NCBI RefSeq assembly: GCF_026262505.1
Contig: NC_067206.1
Location: 13,760,205 to 13,824,204, forward strand
Length of the DNA stretch: 64,000 nucleotides
Source: Trichomonas vaginalis G3
Lineage: Eukaryota > Parabasalia > Trichomonadida > Trichomonadidae
Direction: 5' to 3'
This document shows, piece by piece, positions 39,536-48,391 of this stretch (the stretch's first letter is position 1; each line of letters starts with the position of its first letter). The position numbers were made by a program, and so were the translations under genes. Below the pieces are notes generated by a model that did not search any database, was not told the DNA's origin, and saw nothing but the letters and a program-made list of their open reading frames with translations.

Positions 39536-39946
39536 TCATAATCATTGCAGGAATAACATTTAATCATTCTGTTCGAGGTTGAATAGAAGAAATTAGTGTT
39601 GCAATAAATGTGAAGACCTTCCTGATGCAGTTTTAACGATAACATCTTTATCCGAAGTTTTGATAAAATGTCTTTTTCTAACTGTTTCTTTAAGTTCATC
39701 ATTGTACGATTTATTGATATCAACATCTATAATCGTTAAATTTGATATTTTATTTACTAATAAAGCCATACCAGTTTTCCTTCCTCTTCCTCCATCATGT
39801 TTGAGGTAGTTATGTAAATCAATCTTGTTTTCACCAATTCTTTCGTTGAGGGTTTTAGTTTCTGCCACAACTAATTCCTCAGCTAATGAATCAATAACTT
39901 GTTCATCAGAAATGATAAAGTTGCTGTTGTTGTTTGTTGCCGTCAT
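39536..39946 (-). pseudogene. Primase-polymerase (AEP/PrimPol) N-terminal fragment
   Basis: ATG at 39946 (MTATNNNSNFIISDEQVI). The sequence ISNLTIIDVDINKSYND carries the Asp-x-Asp metal-binding motif, and after one extra base near 39,628 the frame continues through an SGGLHIYC-type motif; both are hallmarks of bifunctional primase-polymerases of the archaeo-eukaryotic primase superfamily. A Cys pair follows (CYSCNDYDID). It is cut at 39,535. The gene lies in an accessory cassette with the shared A/T promoter block upstream (39,953-39,999). PrimPol makes primers de novo, which is unexpected beside a protein-primed PolB. Confidence 0.65.
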
Positions 39947-40007
39947 TTATATAGGAATAAAAAAAATAAAAATAATTTTAAAACTAACTTTATTTTTGGA
40001 CTGCATC

Positions 40008-40263
40008 ATATTTCCAGTGATGTTGTCAAAATGTCATGTTGTCACATTTTTTCAGAGAAGTTAATTAACCGAGTGACACATGGTGACGTAGTGACACCCT
40101 CAGTTCTTCAAAAATAATTAATTATTGAATAACCTGAAACCATTAACGTAAACATTAACGATAAAATATATTTCCAGTGATGTTGTCAAAATGTCATGTT
40201 GTCTCATTTTTTCAGAGAAGTTAATTAACCGAGTGACACATGGTGACGTAGTGACACCCTCAG
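40008..40263. repeat. Two ~96-bp direct repeats
   Basis: 40,008-40,103 and 40,168-40,263 are nearly identical (start ATATTTCCAGTGATGTTGTC, end GTGACACCCTCAG; one A/T difference near 40,203). They contain tandem GTGACACATGGTGACG units and TTAATTAAC. Reverse-complement relatives lie at 19,736 and 63,965. The ~450-bp gap around them has no gene. Confidence 0.85.
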
Positions 40264-40304
40264 TATTTATGAAAACATTAATATATAAAATTCACGAAAA
40301 TTCA

Positions 40305-40355
40305 AGAGGTGAAAAAACAGGTGAGAAAACAGGTGAAATCTCACCTCTTCACCTA
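40305..40355. repeat. GGTGA/TCACC palindrome array
   Basis: AGGTGAAAAAACAGGTGAGA, AAACAGGTGAAATCTCACC, TCTTCACCT: three left arms, two right arms. It lies 3' of the KilA-N gene at 40,397. Confidence 0.8.
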
Positions 40356-40396
40356 AACATTATTTTTACTGAATTCAATAAAAATAAATGGTTCAT

Positions 40397-41062
40397 TTAC
40401 TCACAATATTTTTGTACAAAACGACCCCAAACTTTTAACTTCTTTTCTGCAGCTTCAAATGCTATCTTAGCGAGTTCATATTCTCTAAATTCTCTCTTTA
40501 AATCTTCTTGTTCCCATTGGTCTAGTTCGTATGGAGAATCTCTATAACCATAATATATCTCACGTTCATGTTCTAATTGTTTTTCACACATTTTTCCAAC
40601 TTCTTCTTCGAACAAAGGTTTAGCATTCTCCACTGTATCTTCGAGTTCTTCTTCATCTAACTTCTCATGAACTTTCTTGTCTATGGAGTCCATAATATCT
40701 TTGACATAAAATGCATACTTTACAGAGCACCATTCAGCAACAAAATGAACGAGGTCAGCATGTATGTAAATACCTTTGAATTCATTCATAACGCCCTTAG
40801 TAAGCTCATAAAATGCTTGTTTTGAGGTTGAGCCACTTTTGGCTCGACCGTATTCTTTCAACCAAAACTCAAGAATTTCCTGCATTTTAGCACTATTGAG
40901 AAATCTGTTTAAATGGTTTAACTTTCCTGCTTCTCTTGCCATCTTTGTTGCATTAATGTAACCATCCTTGTCTCTACGTAAGACTTCAATACCGTTATAA
41001 GTGCCTTTTGTGAATGTTTCACCATTAGATTTGTTCGTGAATGTTTTTGCTTCGACTGACAT
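40397..41062 (-). CDS. KilA-N domain protein
   Basis: ATG at 41062 (MSVEAKTFTNKSNGET), 221 aa. The KilA-N core reads VLRRDKDGYINATKMAREAG, then LNRFLNSAKMQEILEF, and IHADLVHFVAEWCSVKYAFY, the complete pattern of the viral DNA-binding domain. A charged coiled C-terminus follows. It has the same leader as the A cassettes. It occupies the accessory position next to the integrase, held in A by a different gene. Confidence 0.75.
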   Translation of the reverse strand: MSVEAKTFTNKSNGETFTKGTYNGIEVLRRDKDGYINATKMAREAGKLNHLNRFLNSAKMQEILEFWLKEYGRAKSGSTSKQAFYELTKGVMNEFKGIYIHADLVHFVAEWCSVKYAFYVKDIMDSIDKKVHEKLDEEELEDTVENAKPLFEEEVGKMCEKQLEHEREIYYGYRDSPYELDQWEQEDLKREFREYELAKIAFEAAEKKLKVWGRFVQKYCE

Positions 41063-41120
41063 TATTGTCTTTACATACAAAATAAAAAATAAATAAAATA
41101 AAAACTAACTTTATTTTTTC
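41063..41120 (-). promoter_or_regulatory. Accessory-gene leader and A/T block
   Basis: TTGTATGTAAAGACAATA directly before the ATG and AAAGTTAGTTTTATTTTATT further upstream, matching the leaders at 21,236 and 21,935. Confidence 0.65.
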
Positions 41121-41148
41121 TATCTTAAGGAAATTCACGAAAATTCAA

Positions 41149-41199
41149 GAGGTGAAAAAACAGGTGAGAAAACAGGTGAAATCTCACCTCTTCACCTAT
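41149..41199. repeat. GGTGA/TCACC palindrome array
   Basis: Nearly identical to the array at 40,305, so the KilA-N cassette is bracketed by two copies in the same orientation. Confidence 0.85.
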
Positions 41200-41236
41200 A
41201 ATATATTTTTGTCTGATTTACATCTAATGAAAAAGT

Positions 41237-42322
41237 TTAGAAGAATTTTCTTATTCTTTCTGGCATGTTTTTATCTTTCCAGTACTCCCGCTCTAATGGT
41301 CCCAGATGAGTTGGTTTAGATTCTCTCAAGTTCTTAGATGGTATAACATCTTCAACGCCTCCTTCATATCTTACTTTATAAGTGTCATCGTTTATGTTGT
41401 AGTCAAGTATTTCAATAACCACTCCTCGCTTTGCTTCGTCAATGGTTTCAGCAAGTTTGCCATTACTACTTTCGACTAATTTATGACGAGGGTAAAATGC
41501 TATGGAGTCGTCAGCAGCTTTTATAAGATATCCATTACCTTGCGTAGAGTCTACGATATAATAATTTCGACTTAACCTTAAACGTTTCTTTGTCAACGGT
41601 TTGTCGTCAAGAACTACACGAACTTTTGTTCCAGGAATGAGAGTAAATTGTGTTGAATTTCTGATATTTTGTGTTTGACTTCGTTTCTTTTGTATATACT
41701 TTTCTTCTTGTTGTTGTGTCATTGAATTTGGTGTATGTCCTGTTGTAGAATGTGTTGAGGAATTGTAAACTTCGATGAAATGTTTCATTGTTTCTTCGGT
41801 AAAGTCTCGCTCTTGATTTAAATCTCTGAGAGTCCTTATGAAGCGGTTAATGATACCGAGTATGTTATGGTTATGGTCTTCAGTAGTGTAGTGAGTTATG
41901 TTATGCTTAATGAGAAATTCTGTGATTTCGTTGCTGAGGTATGCACCGTCTTGGTCTGATGTTAAAATACTTGGGCTATGTTCTGCTACAAACTTTTGTA
42001 AAACTCTTAACACTTCATGAGTTCCTTTATTTCTCATTATATACGCAAAAGCTTTGCGAGTGTTAACATTAATGAAGATGAGGAATGGTTTATGTCCTCC
42101 TTTTCTGCTTTGAATGAGAGTGTCAAATTGGTATGCGTCAGGAGTGTTGGAGTAAATTGGTAAAAAGTAGTCGTAAGGATTTATTTTTGTTTGATGTACA
42201 ACATTTTTGTCAAAGAACCTTTTCACTTCAGCTCTGTTAGTAAATCCCGAACTCTTTGCAGCTTCATTGAATTTCTTAAAAGACCTCCATGGATGTTGTT
42301 CGAATACTTCTTTCAAGCTCAT
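41237..42322 (-). CDS. int: Maverick c-integrase, copy C
   Basis: 361 aa, ATG at 42322, intact. Differs from copy A by about a dozen residues. It keeps Asp67, Asp123 and Asn159 in the Glu position, plus the chromodomain-like C-terminus. Immediately downstream of the KilA-N cassette and 19 bp from the fibre stop. Strong conservation between copies, with many synonymous changes, argues that the Asn is tolerated or functional, not a random hit. Confidence 0.85.
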   Translation of the reverse strand: MSLKEVFEQHPWRSFKKFNEAAKSSGFTNRAEVKRFFDKNVVHQTKINPYDYFLPIYSNTPDAYQFDTLIQSRKGGHKPFLIFINVNTRKAFAYIMRNKGTHEVLRVLQKFVAEHSPSILTSDQDGAYLSNEITEFLIKHNITHYTTEDHNHNILGIINRFIRTLRDLNQERDFTEETMKHFIEVYNSSTHSTTGHTPNSMTQQQEEKYIQKKRSQTQNIRNSTQFTLIPGTKVRVVLDDKPLTKKRLRLSRNYYIVDSTQGNGYLIKAADDSIAFYPRHKLVESSNGKLAETIDEAKRGVVIEILDYNINDDTYKVRYEGGVEDVIPSKNLRESKPTHLGPLEREYWKDKNMPERIRKFF

Positions 42323-42341
42323 TTATGTAAAGTTAAAGATT

Positions 42342-45300
42342 TTAACCAACTCGTATCCAAGCGTGCATTGTTATATAAGGAGGCATATAATCTTTTCCAT
42401 TACCTGCTGGGTCTGTAATACCAGCTACAACATGTGTATGATTTCCTGCAGTTCCACAGAAAATACCTGTGCTAACATCTTTGGGGTCATCTGAGATATC
42501 ATATCTATTCATTCCCTGTCTATTCGAACCCGCTGCAAGATTTATATAACCTCTTTTTGTTATTGAATGTGAATGGTTTCCTTCCACAGATGTTCTTCCA
42601 CTGAACCTATGCATATGTGAAGGAAGGTTTTCAATACCTATTTTCTTTGAACCTCCCATCTTCATTGACTGCGTATTAGTGTAGAATGGAAAACTGTCAA
42701 CTATTTCATACCATCTACCACCAAATAAAGTGTTTGGATTTATTGGATTCATAGACGTATAAACAGCTCCTATAGGATATATTAAATCATATATGCTCAT
42801 AACTCTATAAACATATTCTAAAGAACTTATGTCATTAAATACCATTTGGAATGTATCTCCCGGATGAAATGTTGCATTTGTTCCACTTTTATAATGTAAT
42901 GTTAGTTCAATAGAATTATCCAAGAAAAATTCAAAAGTATCTGGTTGAAGACCTCTAACAAATTCAAATGGAGTTGCTGGTTCACCATTTATAATTTCTG
43001 TTGTAAATGTCATTGTATCTGGTTTCGAAAATTTCTTTGTTAGTTCTGTATCCACATAAGTTTTGTCGGCTTTACTGTCTAACATTGCTGGTAGTTCATA
43101 TGCTTCAAAGTTTCTGGCATGACCTTCGATATTCATACATTTGTTATTTAAGGAGTTTAGTGTATCTTTTACGCTTGTACTTGGATTCTCTAAAGGTGCA
43201 CTTGAACCAAGGGTATAGTTCAATATTATGTCGTCTGCTCTAACAGTAGTGAAGGATTTATGTGTATGATTTTTGTCGGCTTTACTGTCTAAAGAAGTTT
43301 GAAGTTCATTTATATCGGAGATATTGTGTTTATGAGATTTCAAAACTTTGTTCGTTGCGTCAAGTTCTGTTTTGTCAGCTTTACTTTTAATAGCATCTTC
43401 AAAAGTTATTTTTGACTTAACTCTCAAAGTAAATCTTGGTTCAACTAATACACCGTTAACAAAGAAGTATGAAGCATAAATTTCAGCGTTATAACCAAAT
43501 GATTGTGGTGCTATACCTGTGTCATACTGTACAGTACAGTGTATGTCATAACCTTTAGCACGAATGAATTTATATCTTCTTTCATTAACATTTTTCGTAT
43601 TCACTTTTTCACCCTGTGTTAAATATCCATGATAGTCCGTTATAATCTGTTCATCAGAACTTATATAATGAACATGGTTTTTGTCTGCTTTATTGTCTAA
43701 AGAAGTTTGAAGTTCATTTATATCGGAGATATTGTGTTTATGAGATTTCAAAACTTTGTTCGTTGCGTCAAGTTCATTTTTGTCCGCTTTACTATTTAAT
43801 GTAGCTTGAAGTTCATTTATATCGGAGATATTGTGTTTATGTTCTTTATCTGCTTTTTCGGCTAATTTCTCTTCTATCTCATTTATTTCAAGTTCATGCC
43901 TACCACCACCTCCCGAAGAAGTATTTTTCTTCAGCTCTTGAAGAACGTCCACTTCGCCATCTTTGGTGTCAATAATGAGACTTTGTGTTAAAACCTTTCC
44001 TGTCTTAATGGATGTTTGTAAAACTTCTTCTTCACCGTGTTCGGGGTCATGGTCGTCATCATATCTTGTGAAATCAGAGATGTTGTCATACATTAAGCAT
44101 ATCTGTCTCAAAAGTTCTGCTATTTGGAATTGGAACGAAAGATATACAGAACTTTCATCATCTCCTAAAGTCAAGTCTGCTTTCTTAAGTATTTCTTGAA
44201 TGTATGCAATGAGAACAGAGTACCTTGGAAAATATTCGAACAATATTTCATTAGCTGTTGGTTTTGGTGGTTCTTCTGGAGTTTCTGTTGTTTCAGTTCC
44301 TTCTGGAGTTTCTGTTGGAGTTTCTGCATCTCTTGACTTCAATGCTCTTGCTCTCAAAGACCTAAATGTTAGAGCACCGGGTTTTACAAAGGACTTTATA
44401 AATGCTTTAATAGTTCCTGGTAAGTTATTGTTAGCATTAAGTAAGTTCCTTATGCTTCCATCATGTACGTCCATAGCACTATGTAAAAAATCTATACTTT
44501 TCTTGTAGTCAGCAATAGACTGACTGTGATTTTTTAAAGATTTGTCAATACCTTTAAGCCAATCTTCATGCATGTCTGATACTGAGCCAAGAATATCATT
44601 TGCTTCCTTTAGTGTATTTTGTGCTTTTCGTAAAGTATCCAATCCCGTACGTGCATTGTTTGCTATACGTCTTACAGTATCTATTTGACTCCTTGTTTCT
44701 TGCATCCAACCAGATAAAGTTTTAATAGTATCCGAACCATTTGAAATGAAGTTCAAAGCATTTTTAACATCATCTAAAGCTTCTTCACCAAGTACTGCCC
44801 ATATCTTTCCGATTTGGTATTGAAGAACTCCATATGAAGCAGCTGTTAAACCAGTATTTATAAGGTCCCATATCCATGATTTAGCAGTTTTTCCATCCTT
44901 TCCATCCTTTCCATCCAAACCGTTTTCGCCTTGAGGTCCTTGTATTCCTTGAGGTCCTTGTATTCCTTGAGGTCCTTGTATTCCTTGTGGTCCGGTGTCA
45001 CCCTTCTCTCCTTTCAGTTCATCTTTATGTTCGTTATAATATTCTAATGTCATAAGGTGTACATCATTACTGCTACCAGCAACTCCTAATATTTGTTTCT
45101 CATTCATGACTAAATTCTTTAGGCATTTAATGTTGTCGTCAAATCGAAAGCTCTTTAACAATTCAATGAGAACATTCAGTACTTTCACTAATGAGGCATC
45201 TACTGTAGAATTTATATATTGCACCGTTCCATCATTTATGATAGGAACTTTACTTATTGTAATGAATGGGTCATAAGTGTTAAAAGTATCGAAATCAATG

Positions 45301-45428
45301 ACTTTTTTAGTTTTTCCATCGTCAATGACTAAATCATTGCCTTCAATGGTTAAAGTTGAGTTTTCGTTTACTAGTTCATGTGCTCTTCTTGCTTCATTTG
45401 TTTCATACGCATATGCAGCAATAGTCAT
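42342..45428 (-). CDS. Phage-tail-fibre-like protein with collagen-like and tail-collar parts
   Basis: 1,028 aa, intact, ATG at 45428 (MTIAAYAYETNEARRAH). Order: N-terminal region with one 'PIINDG...STVDASL' module (~50-95); collagen-like Gly-x-y run (GPQGIQ repeats, GKDGKDGK) ~142-182; long helical region with hydrophobic heptads; Pro/Thr-Glu linker (TPTETPEGTETTETPEEPPK); repeats of LNSKADKNELDATNKVLKSH and KHNISDINELQ type with His-x-His motifs (~530-820); tip domain ~881-1028 starting DLIYPIGAVYTSMN and ending YMPPYITMHAWIRVG with several HxH pairs. This is the plan of trimeric phage tail fibres with tail-collar/gp10-C-type tips. It probably attaches particles to cells (inference). Divergent from the penton-like gene with 17 bp between ATGs. 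Confidence 0.75.
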   Translation of the reverse strand: MTIAAYAYETNEARRAHELVNENSTLTIEGNDLVIDDGKTKKVIDFDTFNTYDPFITISKVPIINDGTVQYINSTVDASLVKVLNVLIELLKSFRFDDNIKCLKNLVMNEKQILGVAGSSNDVHLMTLEYYNEHKDELKGEKGDTGPQGIQGPQGIQGPQGIQGPQGENGLDGKDGKDGKTAKSWIWDLINTGLTAASYGVLQYQIGKIWAVLGEEALDDVKNALNFISNGSDTIKTLSGWMQETRSQIDTVRRIANNARTGLDTLRKAQNTLKEANDILGSVSDMHEDWLKGIDKSLKNHSQSIADYKKSIDFLHSAMDVHDGSIRNLLNANNNLPGTIKAFIKSFVKPGALTFRSLRARALKSRDAETPTETPEGTETTETPEEPPKPTANEILFEYFPRYSVLIAYIQEILKKADLTLGDDESSVYLSFQFQIAELLRQICLMYDNISDFTRYDDDHDPEHGEEEVLQTSIKTGKVLTQSLIIDTKDGEVDVLQELKKNTSSGGGGRHELEINEIEEKLAEKADKEHKHNISDINELQATLNSKADKNELDATNKVLKSHKHNISDINELQTSLDNKADKNHVHYISSDEQIITDYHGYLTQGEKVNTKNVNERRYKFIRAKGYDIHCTVQYDTGIAPQSFGYNAEIYASYFFVNGVLVEPRFTLRVKSKITFEDAIKSKADKTELDATNKVLKSHKHNISDINELQTSLDSKADKNHTHKSFTTVRADDIILNYTLGSSAPLENPSTSVKDTLNSLNNKCMNIEGHARNFEAYELPAMLDSKADKTYVDTELTKKFSKPDTMTFTTEIINGEPATPFEFVRGLQPDTFEFFLDNSIELTLHYKSGTNATFHPGDTFQMVFNDISSLEYVYRVMSIYDLIYPIGAVYTSMNPINPNTLFGGRWYEIVDSFPFYTNTQSMKMGGSKKIGIENLPSHMHRFSGRTSVEGNHSHSITKRGYINLAAGSNRQGMNRYDISDDPKDVSTGIFCGTAGNHTHVVAGITDPAGNGKDYMPPYITMHAWIRVG

Positions 45429-45445
45429 ATTTTAATGAGAATAAA

Positions 45446-46223
45446 ATGTTGTTCTATTTGCAAAGTACTGACCCAAACGAATACGGAAACAGTAAAGCTA
45501 CAAACAAACTTAGGTCTTCAGAATGAAGCGCTTGCTTTCAGAGTTGTTGACTTCAATACTATCGCAACTTTTGTCATAACAGATGAAACAGATTTCATGG
45601 AGTTTGAAATAGATGGAAAGAAGCATGAAATAAGATTTCACAATAATGTAGAATATAAGATGGAAACATTAGCTGGAGTGTTAAATGCGCTCATAAATAC
45701 TACAATAAACAAGGAGAACGAAGAAAACTTAATGAATGTTAAACTTATTGCAGGAGTTTTGAAGTTCAGTTATGCGAAGGAGTTTAAGATAACACGAATG
45801 AGTCATAGAGTTCAATTGCTTCTGGGAGCATACCATATGACATTTCCTTTGAAAAGTATTGACAAAACGATTGAGATGAAATCTGTTCCATACGTATGTT
45901 ATGGCAATTGTTTATACATTGAGTCAAAAATAGCTAATGTCACAGGTATTTCAGGAGTTAATAGTAAAGGTTCAGTAGAATATAAGTCTTTCTGTTATGA
46001 AGTAAATTCAATGTTCATTCCAAACGTTCCTGTCATAGCAACTCATTTAGGTAAATGGATTCGCATTAGTCCTCATAATTTGAAAGACATGCAATTCAGA
46101 CTAGTTGACTTTCAAGGAGAGCCTGTAGAACTGAAGGCACCAGTGCGAATGACTGTTGAAGTTGACTTTTTAGAAAATATTAAATGCAACAGCTTACAAG
46201 AGAACTCAGAGCTAAAAATATAA
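45446..46223 (+). CDS. Penton-like minor capsid protein, copy C, one early frameshift
   Basis: ATG at 45446 (MLFYLQSTDPNEYG). One extra base near 45,487 (GGAAACAG versus GGGACAG in A) shifts the frame after ~14 codons; the rest is open to 46,223 and ~95% identical to copy A. A single homopolymer-adjacent difference, possibly an error. Its function is as for copy A. Confidence 0.6.
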
Positions 46224-46453
46224 AGTATGAATGTTATGTATTAGGTCATGAACTTTGGTTGTTGCTGTTTGATGAAACAAATGAATTAGTTATGTCAGTC
46301 AAGAGAACAGAAAAAGGCGTCAAAGGCGCCGAGCGCAAAGCGCTATATTGTGTTAGTGAGAACTGCACCAAGTCAATAAGATTAGGTTTGCATTATGAAG
46401 ATGAGTTCGATACTGTTGAAGAAGTTTTGGATAGATATTACAAATTGCTTTAA
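46184..46453 (+). CDS. 89-aa small protein with double-hairpin insertion
   Basis: Same gene as 28,163 but with ten extra residues (GVKGAERKAL region) encoded by the 30-bp insertion at 46,316-46,345. Overlaps the penton-like gene by 40 bp and the convergent gene's stop by four. Confidence 0.65.
   Translation: MQQLTRELRAKNIKYECYVLGHELWLLLFDETNELVMSVKRTEKGVKGAERKALYCVSENCTKSIRLGLHYEDEFDTVEEVLDRYYKLL
46316..46345. repeat. 30-bp double-hairpin insertion (present in C, absent in A)
   Basis: GGCG/CGCC and AGCGC/AAA/GCGCT arms separated by GAG. Copy A has GAAAAATATTG at the exact site with no gap scar, so this is a clean in-frame presence/absence difference. Confidence 0.9.
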
Positions 46454-47064
46454 TTTACTAAAACATATTTCAAACAAAGTTTATATTCTGTTGAAAGTTT
46501 TGTATACTCGTTCGAATATTTATACTTAAACTCAACTCCTGGAGTACCTGGTATTTCAATGATGCGGATGTTACCTATTTTCATGAATGGTGGCGTTTGA
46601 CCACAGCATTCGATTTCAGGGTCGAGATAGTCAATGACACATTGTTTCCCTGTTATTCGTGATATAACATTTTCAAGGTCCTCCTTTGTTAGAATTATTT
46701 GGTTCTTGCTTATAAGATTTGTCAAAAGCTTCTTATCGTCTTTGAGTAAAATTGTTTGGTATAACTGAAGAAGGTAATGGTCTACGTTATCTGAAGGATT
46801 TGTTTGAACATTTGTGTAAGGGTTGTCGTTGGCTTCTCTTGAAAGAACTTGGTCCAGTGGTGGATACTCTAACTTAACATCTGATGTAGCGTTAGCGTTT
46901 GAAGCTGAGTTTAAATTCACGGATTTCAGTTCTGGTTCTTTTTCTTTCAAACACTCTGAACTATAGTTCTTTATGACAATATTGTTTGTCGTTCGTGAGT
47001 CAACATTTGATGTTGGTTCAATTGGAACATTAACGGCACCAGCTAAGATGGATTTGCTTCTCAT
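46450..47064 (-). CDS. 204-aa hypothetical Maverick protein
   Basis: ATG at 47064 (MRSKSILAGAVNVPIEPT). The N-terminal third is polar and disordered-looking, followed by a helical part (DNVDHYLLQLYQTILLKDDK, LLTNLISKNQI) and a C-terminal beta-rich part (ECCGQTPPFMKIGNIRIIEI). Conserved in three copies in the window. I do not recognise it. The place between penton-like and ATPase genes suggests a virion or assembly protein. Confidence 0.6.
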   Translation of the reverse strand: MRSKSILAGAVNVPIEPTSNVDSRTTNNIVIKNYSSECLKEKEPELKSVNLNSASNANATSDVKLEYPPLDQVLSREANDNPYTNVQTNPSDNVDHYLLQLYQTILLKDDKKLLTNLISKNQIILTKEDLENVISRITGKQCVIDYLDPEIECCGQTPPFMKIGNIRIIEIPGTPGVEFKYKYSNEYTKLSTEYKLCLKYVLVN

Positions 47065-47089
47065 TTCATATAGAATAAAAACCTTTTAT

Positions 47090-47491
47090 ATGTATGAAAT
47101 GAACAATATACTCGACAAGGGTTTGAATGTAAAGCTAACGAATGAAAATATTGTTGAATTCACTGAGACAGGAGCTGTGTATAAAGATGTAGAACTACTG
47201 AACAAAAGAGCTAAGGGAAGAAGCAGGAACATGAACAAAGGGTGGAAGCCTATAAAAATTTATGTCAATGATGGCTCAGGAGGTTCAAACATAAAGTATG
47301 CAGAAAGTTATAGAGTTTATGCGCTAAAAGGTGAAAAGCCTTCATTTAAGAACAGCTATTCTAACGCATATCCTCAAAAGTTAACGGATGGGGAAGTGGA
47401 TGATATGAATGACAGCAAAAATATTAACAGAAATGGCGACAGAGATGCATGGAATTTGTTTACCATCAGTCAATTGAAGGTTAAACTTTAA
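47090..47491 (+). CDS. 133-aa hypothetical protein (copy C)
   Basis: ATG at 47090 (MYEMNNILDKG), 25 bp from the divergent 204-aa gene; the basic middle (AKGRSRNMNKGWKPIKIYV) resembles a nucleic-acid-binding patch. Four-base overlap with the ATPase stop. No family recognised. Confidence 0.6.
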   Translation: MYEMNNILDKGLNVKLTNENIVEFTETGAVYKDVELLNKRAKGRSRNMNKGWKPIKIYVNDGSGGSNIKYAESYRVYALKGEKPSFKNSYSNAYPQKLTDGEVDDMNDSKNINRNGDRDAWNLFTISQLKVKL

Positions 47492-48375
47492 AACAATGTT
47501 GGTCGTTCCCATGGAATATTTTTGACTTTAATGGTATTAGTCATGATATGAATCTCAAGGTATGAACGAGGAGAGATGAGAGACTTATATGCTTCCCAAA
47601 TTTCTTCAAAAGGTAATGTTATACCTGACTGTTTCCAAATGAGTTCAATATCATAACGTGAGAAACCTTGAAAGATAACGAAGTCAGTTATGAGACATTT
47701 TATGTTTAAAGCTAAAAACCTCCATGTTTGCATAAGTATTGCTACAGTTAAGTGGTAATGTCTGACTTTAGTAATGATGTTAGCTAATGGTGAGTCAGGC
47801 TTTGACACTAAACCTTTTCCGGCGAAGTCGTCGCAAACGAGCAGAGTGTTTGAAGGATACTTTTTGAAGGGGTATTTTGAAAGTTTTGATAGAATGTAGT
47901 TTGTCAGTCGTTTCATATCGTAAACTCCTGAGTACTGACGTAAGTGGTGTTTGTCAATAATTCTTTCCATCTCCTCAGAAGTCTTTTGCATTCCTGACTG
48001 TATAAATTCAACGATGGCATAATATTTCCTCTTACGTCGAATGTAACGTTGAAGAAATTCAATGAGTTCACTGTCTGGAACTTTAACGACAGAGGCTTGA
48101 ACTTTTGACATAAATGTTTTCGCTGTTGAATCCATAGAGTCTGAAGTTGCTGATATAATGATTTGGTCATAGTAAGAGTCGTTTCCTAAACGCTCTGTTA
48201 TGAGTATATGACGAATTAAATTAAATGTCTTACTTGAACCCATCTTTCCACAATAGAAATACACACCATTTGAACAGAACTCATAGTCCTTACTGAAAGG
48301 AAGAATAAGAGAAGAGTTAAGTTTGTCTGTAGTTTCATTCATGTCTTCATCTACGTCATGTATTAAATGCTTCAT
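47488..48375 (-). CDS. A32/FtsK-type genome-packaging ATPase with altered P-loop
   Basis: 295 aa, ATG at 48375. P-loop at residues 43-50 reads GKMGSSKT: the invariant Gly before Lys is Ser48 (copy A has GKMGSGKT). Walker B NTLLVCDDFAGKG at ~176-188, and a Gln sensor in VAILMQTWR (Q216). This family pumps DNA into capsids in Polintons, adeno-like and nucleocytoplasmic viruses. The reading frame is intact. The Gly-to-Ser change would be expected to impair ATP binding. Divergent from the gene at 48,392 with a 16-bp gap. Confidence 0.8.
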   Translation of the reverse strand: MKHLIHDVDEDMNETTDKLNSSLILPFSKDYEFCSNGVYFYCGKMGSSKTFNLIRHILITERLGNDSYYDQIIISATSDSMDSTAKTFMSKVQASVVKVPDSELIEFLQRYIRRKRKYYAIVEFIQSGMQKTSEEMERIIDKHHLRQYSGVYDMKRLTNYILSKLSKYPFKKYPSNTLLVCDDFAGKGLVSKPDSPLANIITKVRHYHLTVAILMQTWRFLALNIKCLITDFVIFQGFSRYDIELIWKQSGITLPFEEIWEAYKSLISPRSYLEIHIMTNTIKVKNIPWERPTLF

Positions 48376-48391
48376 TTTATCTCCATTAAAA

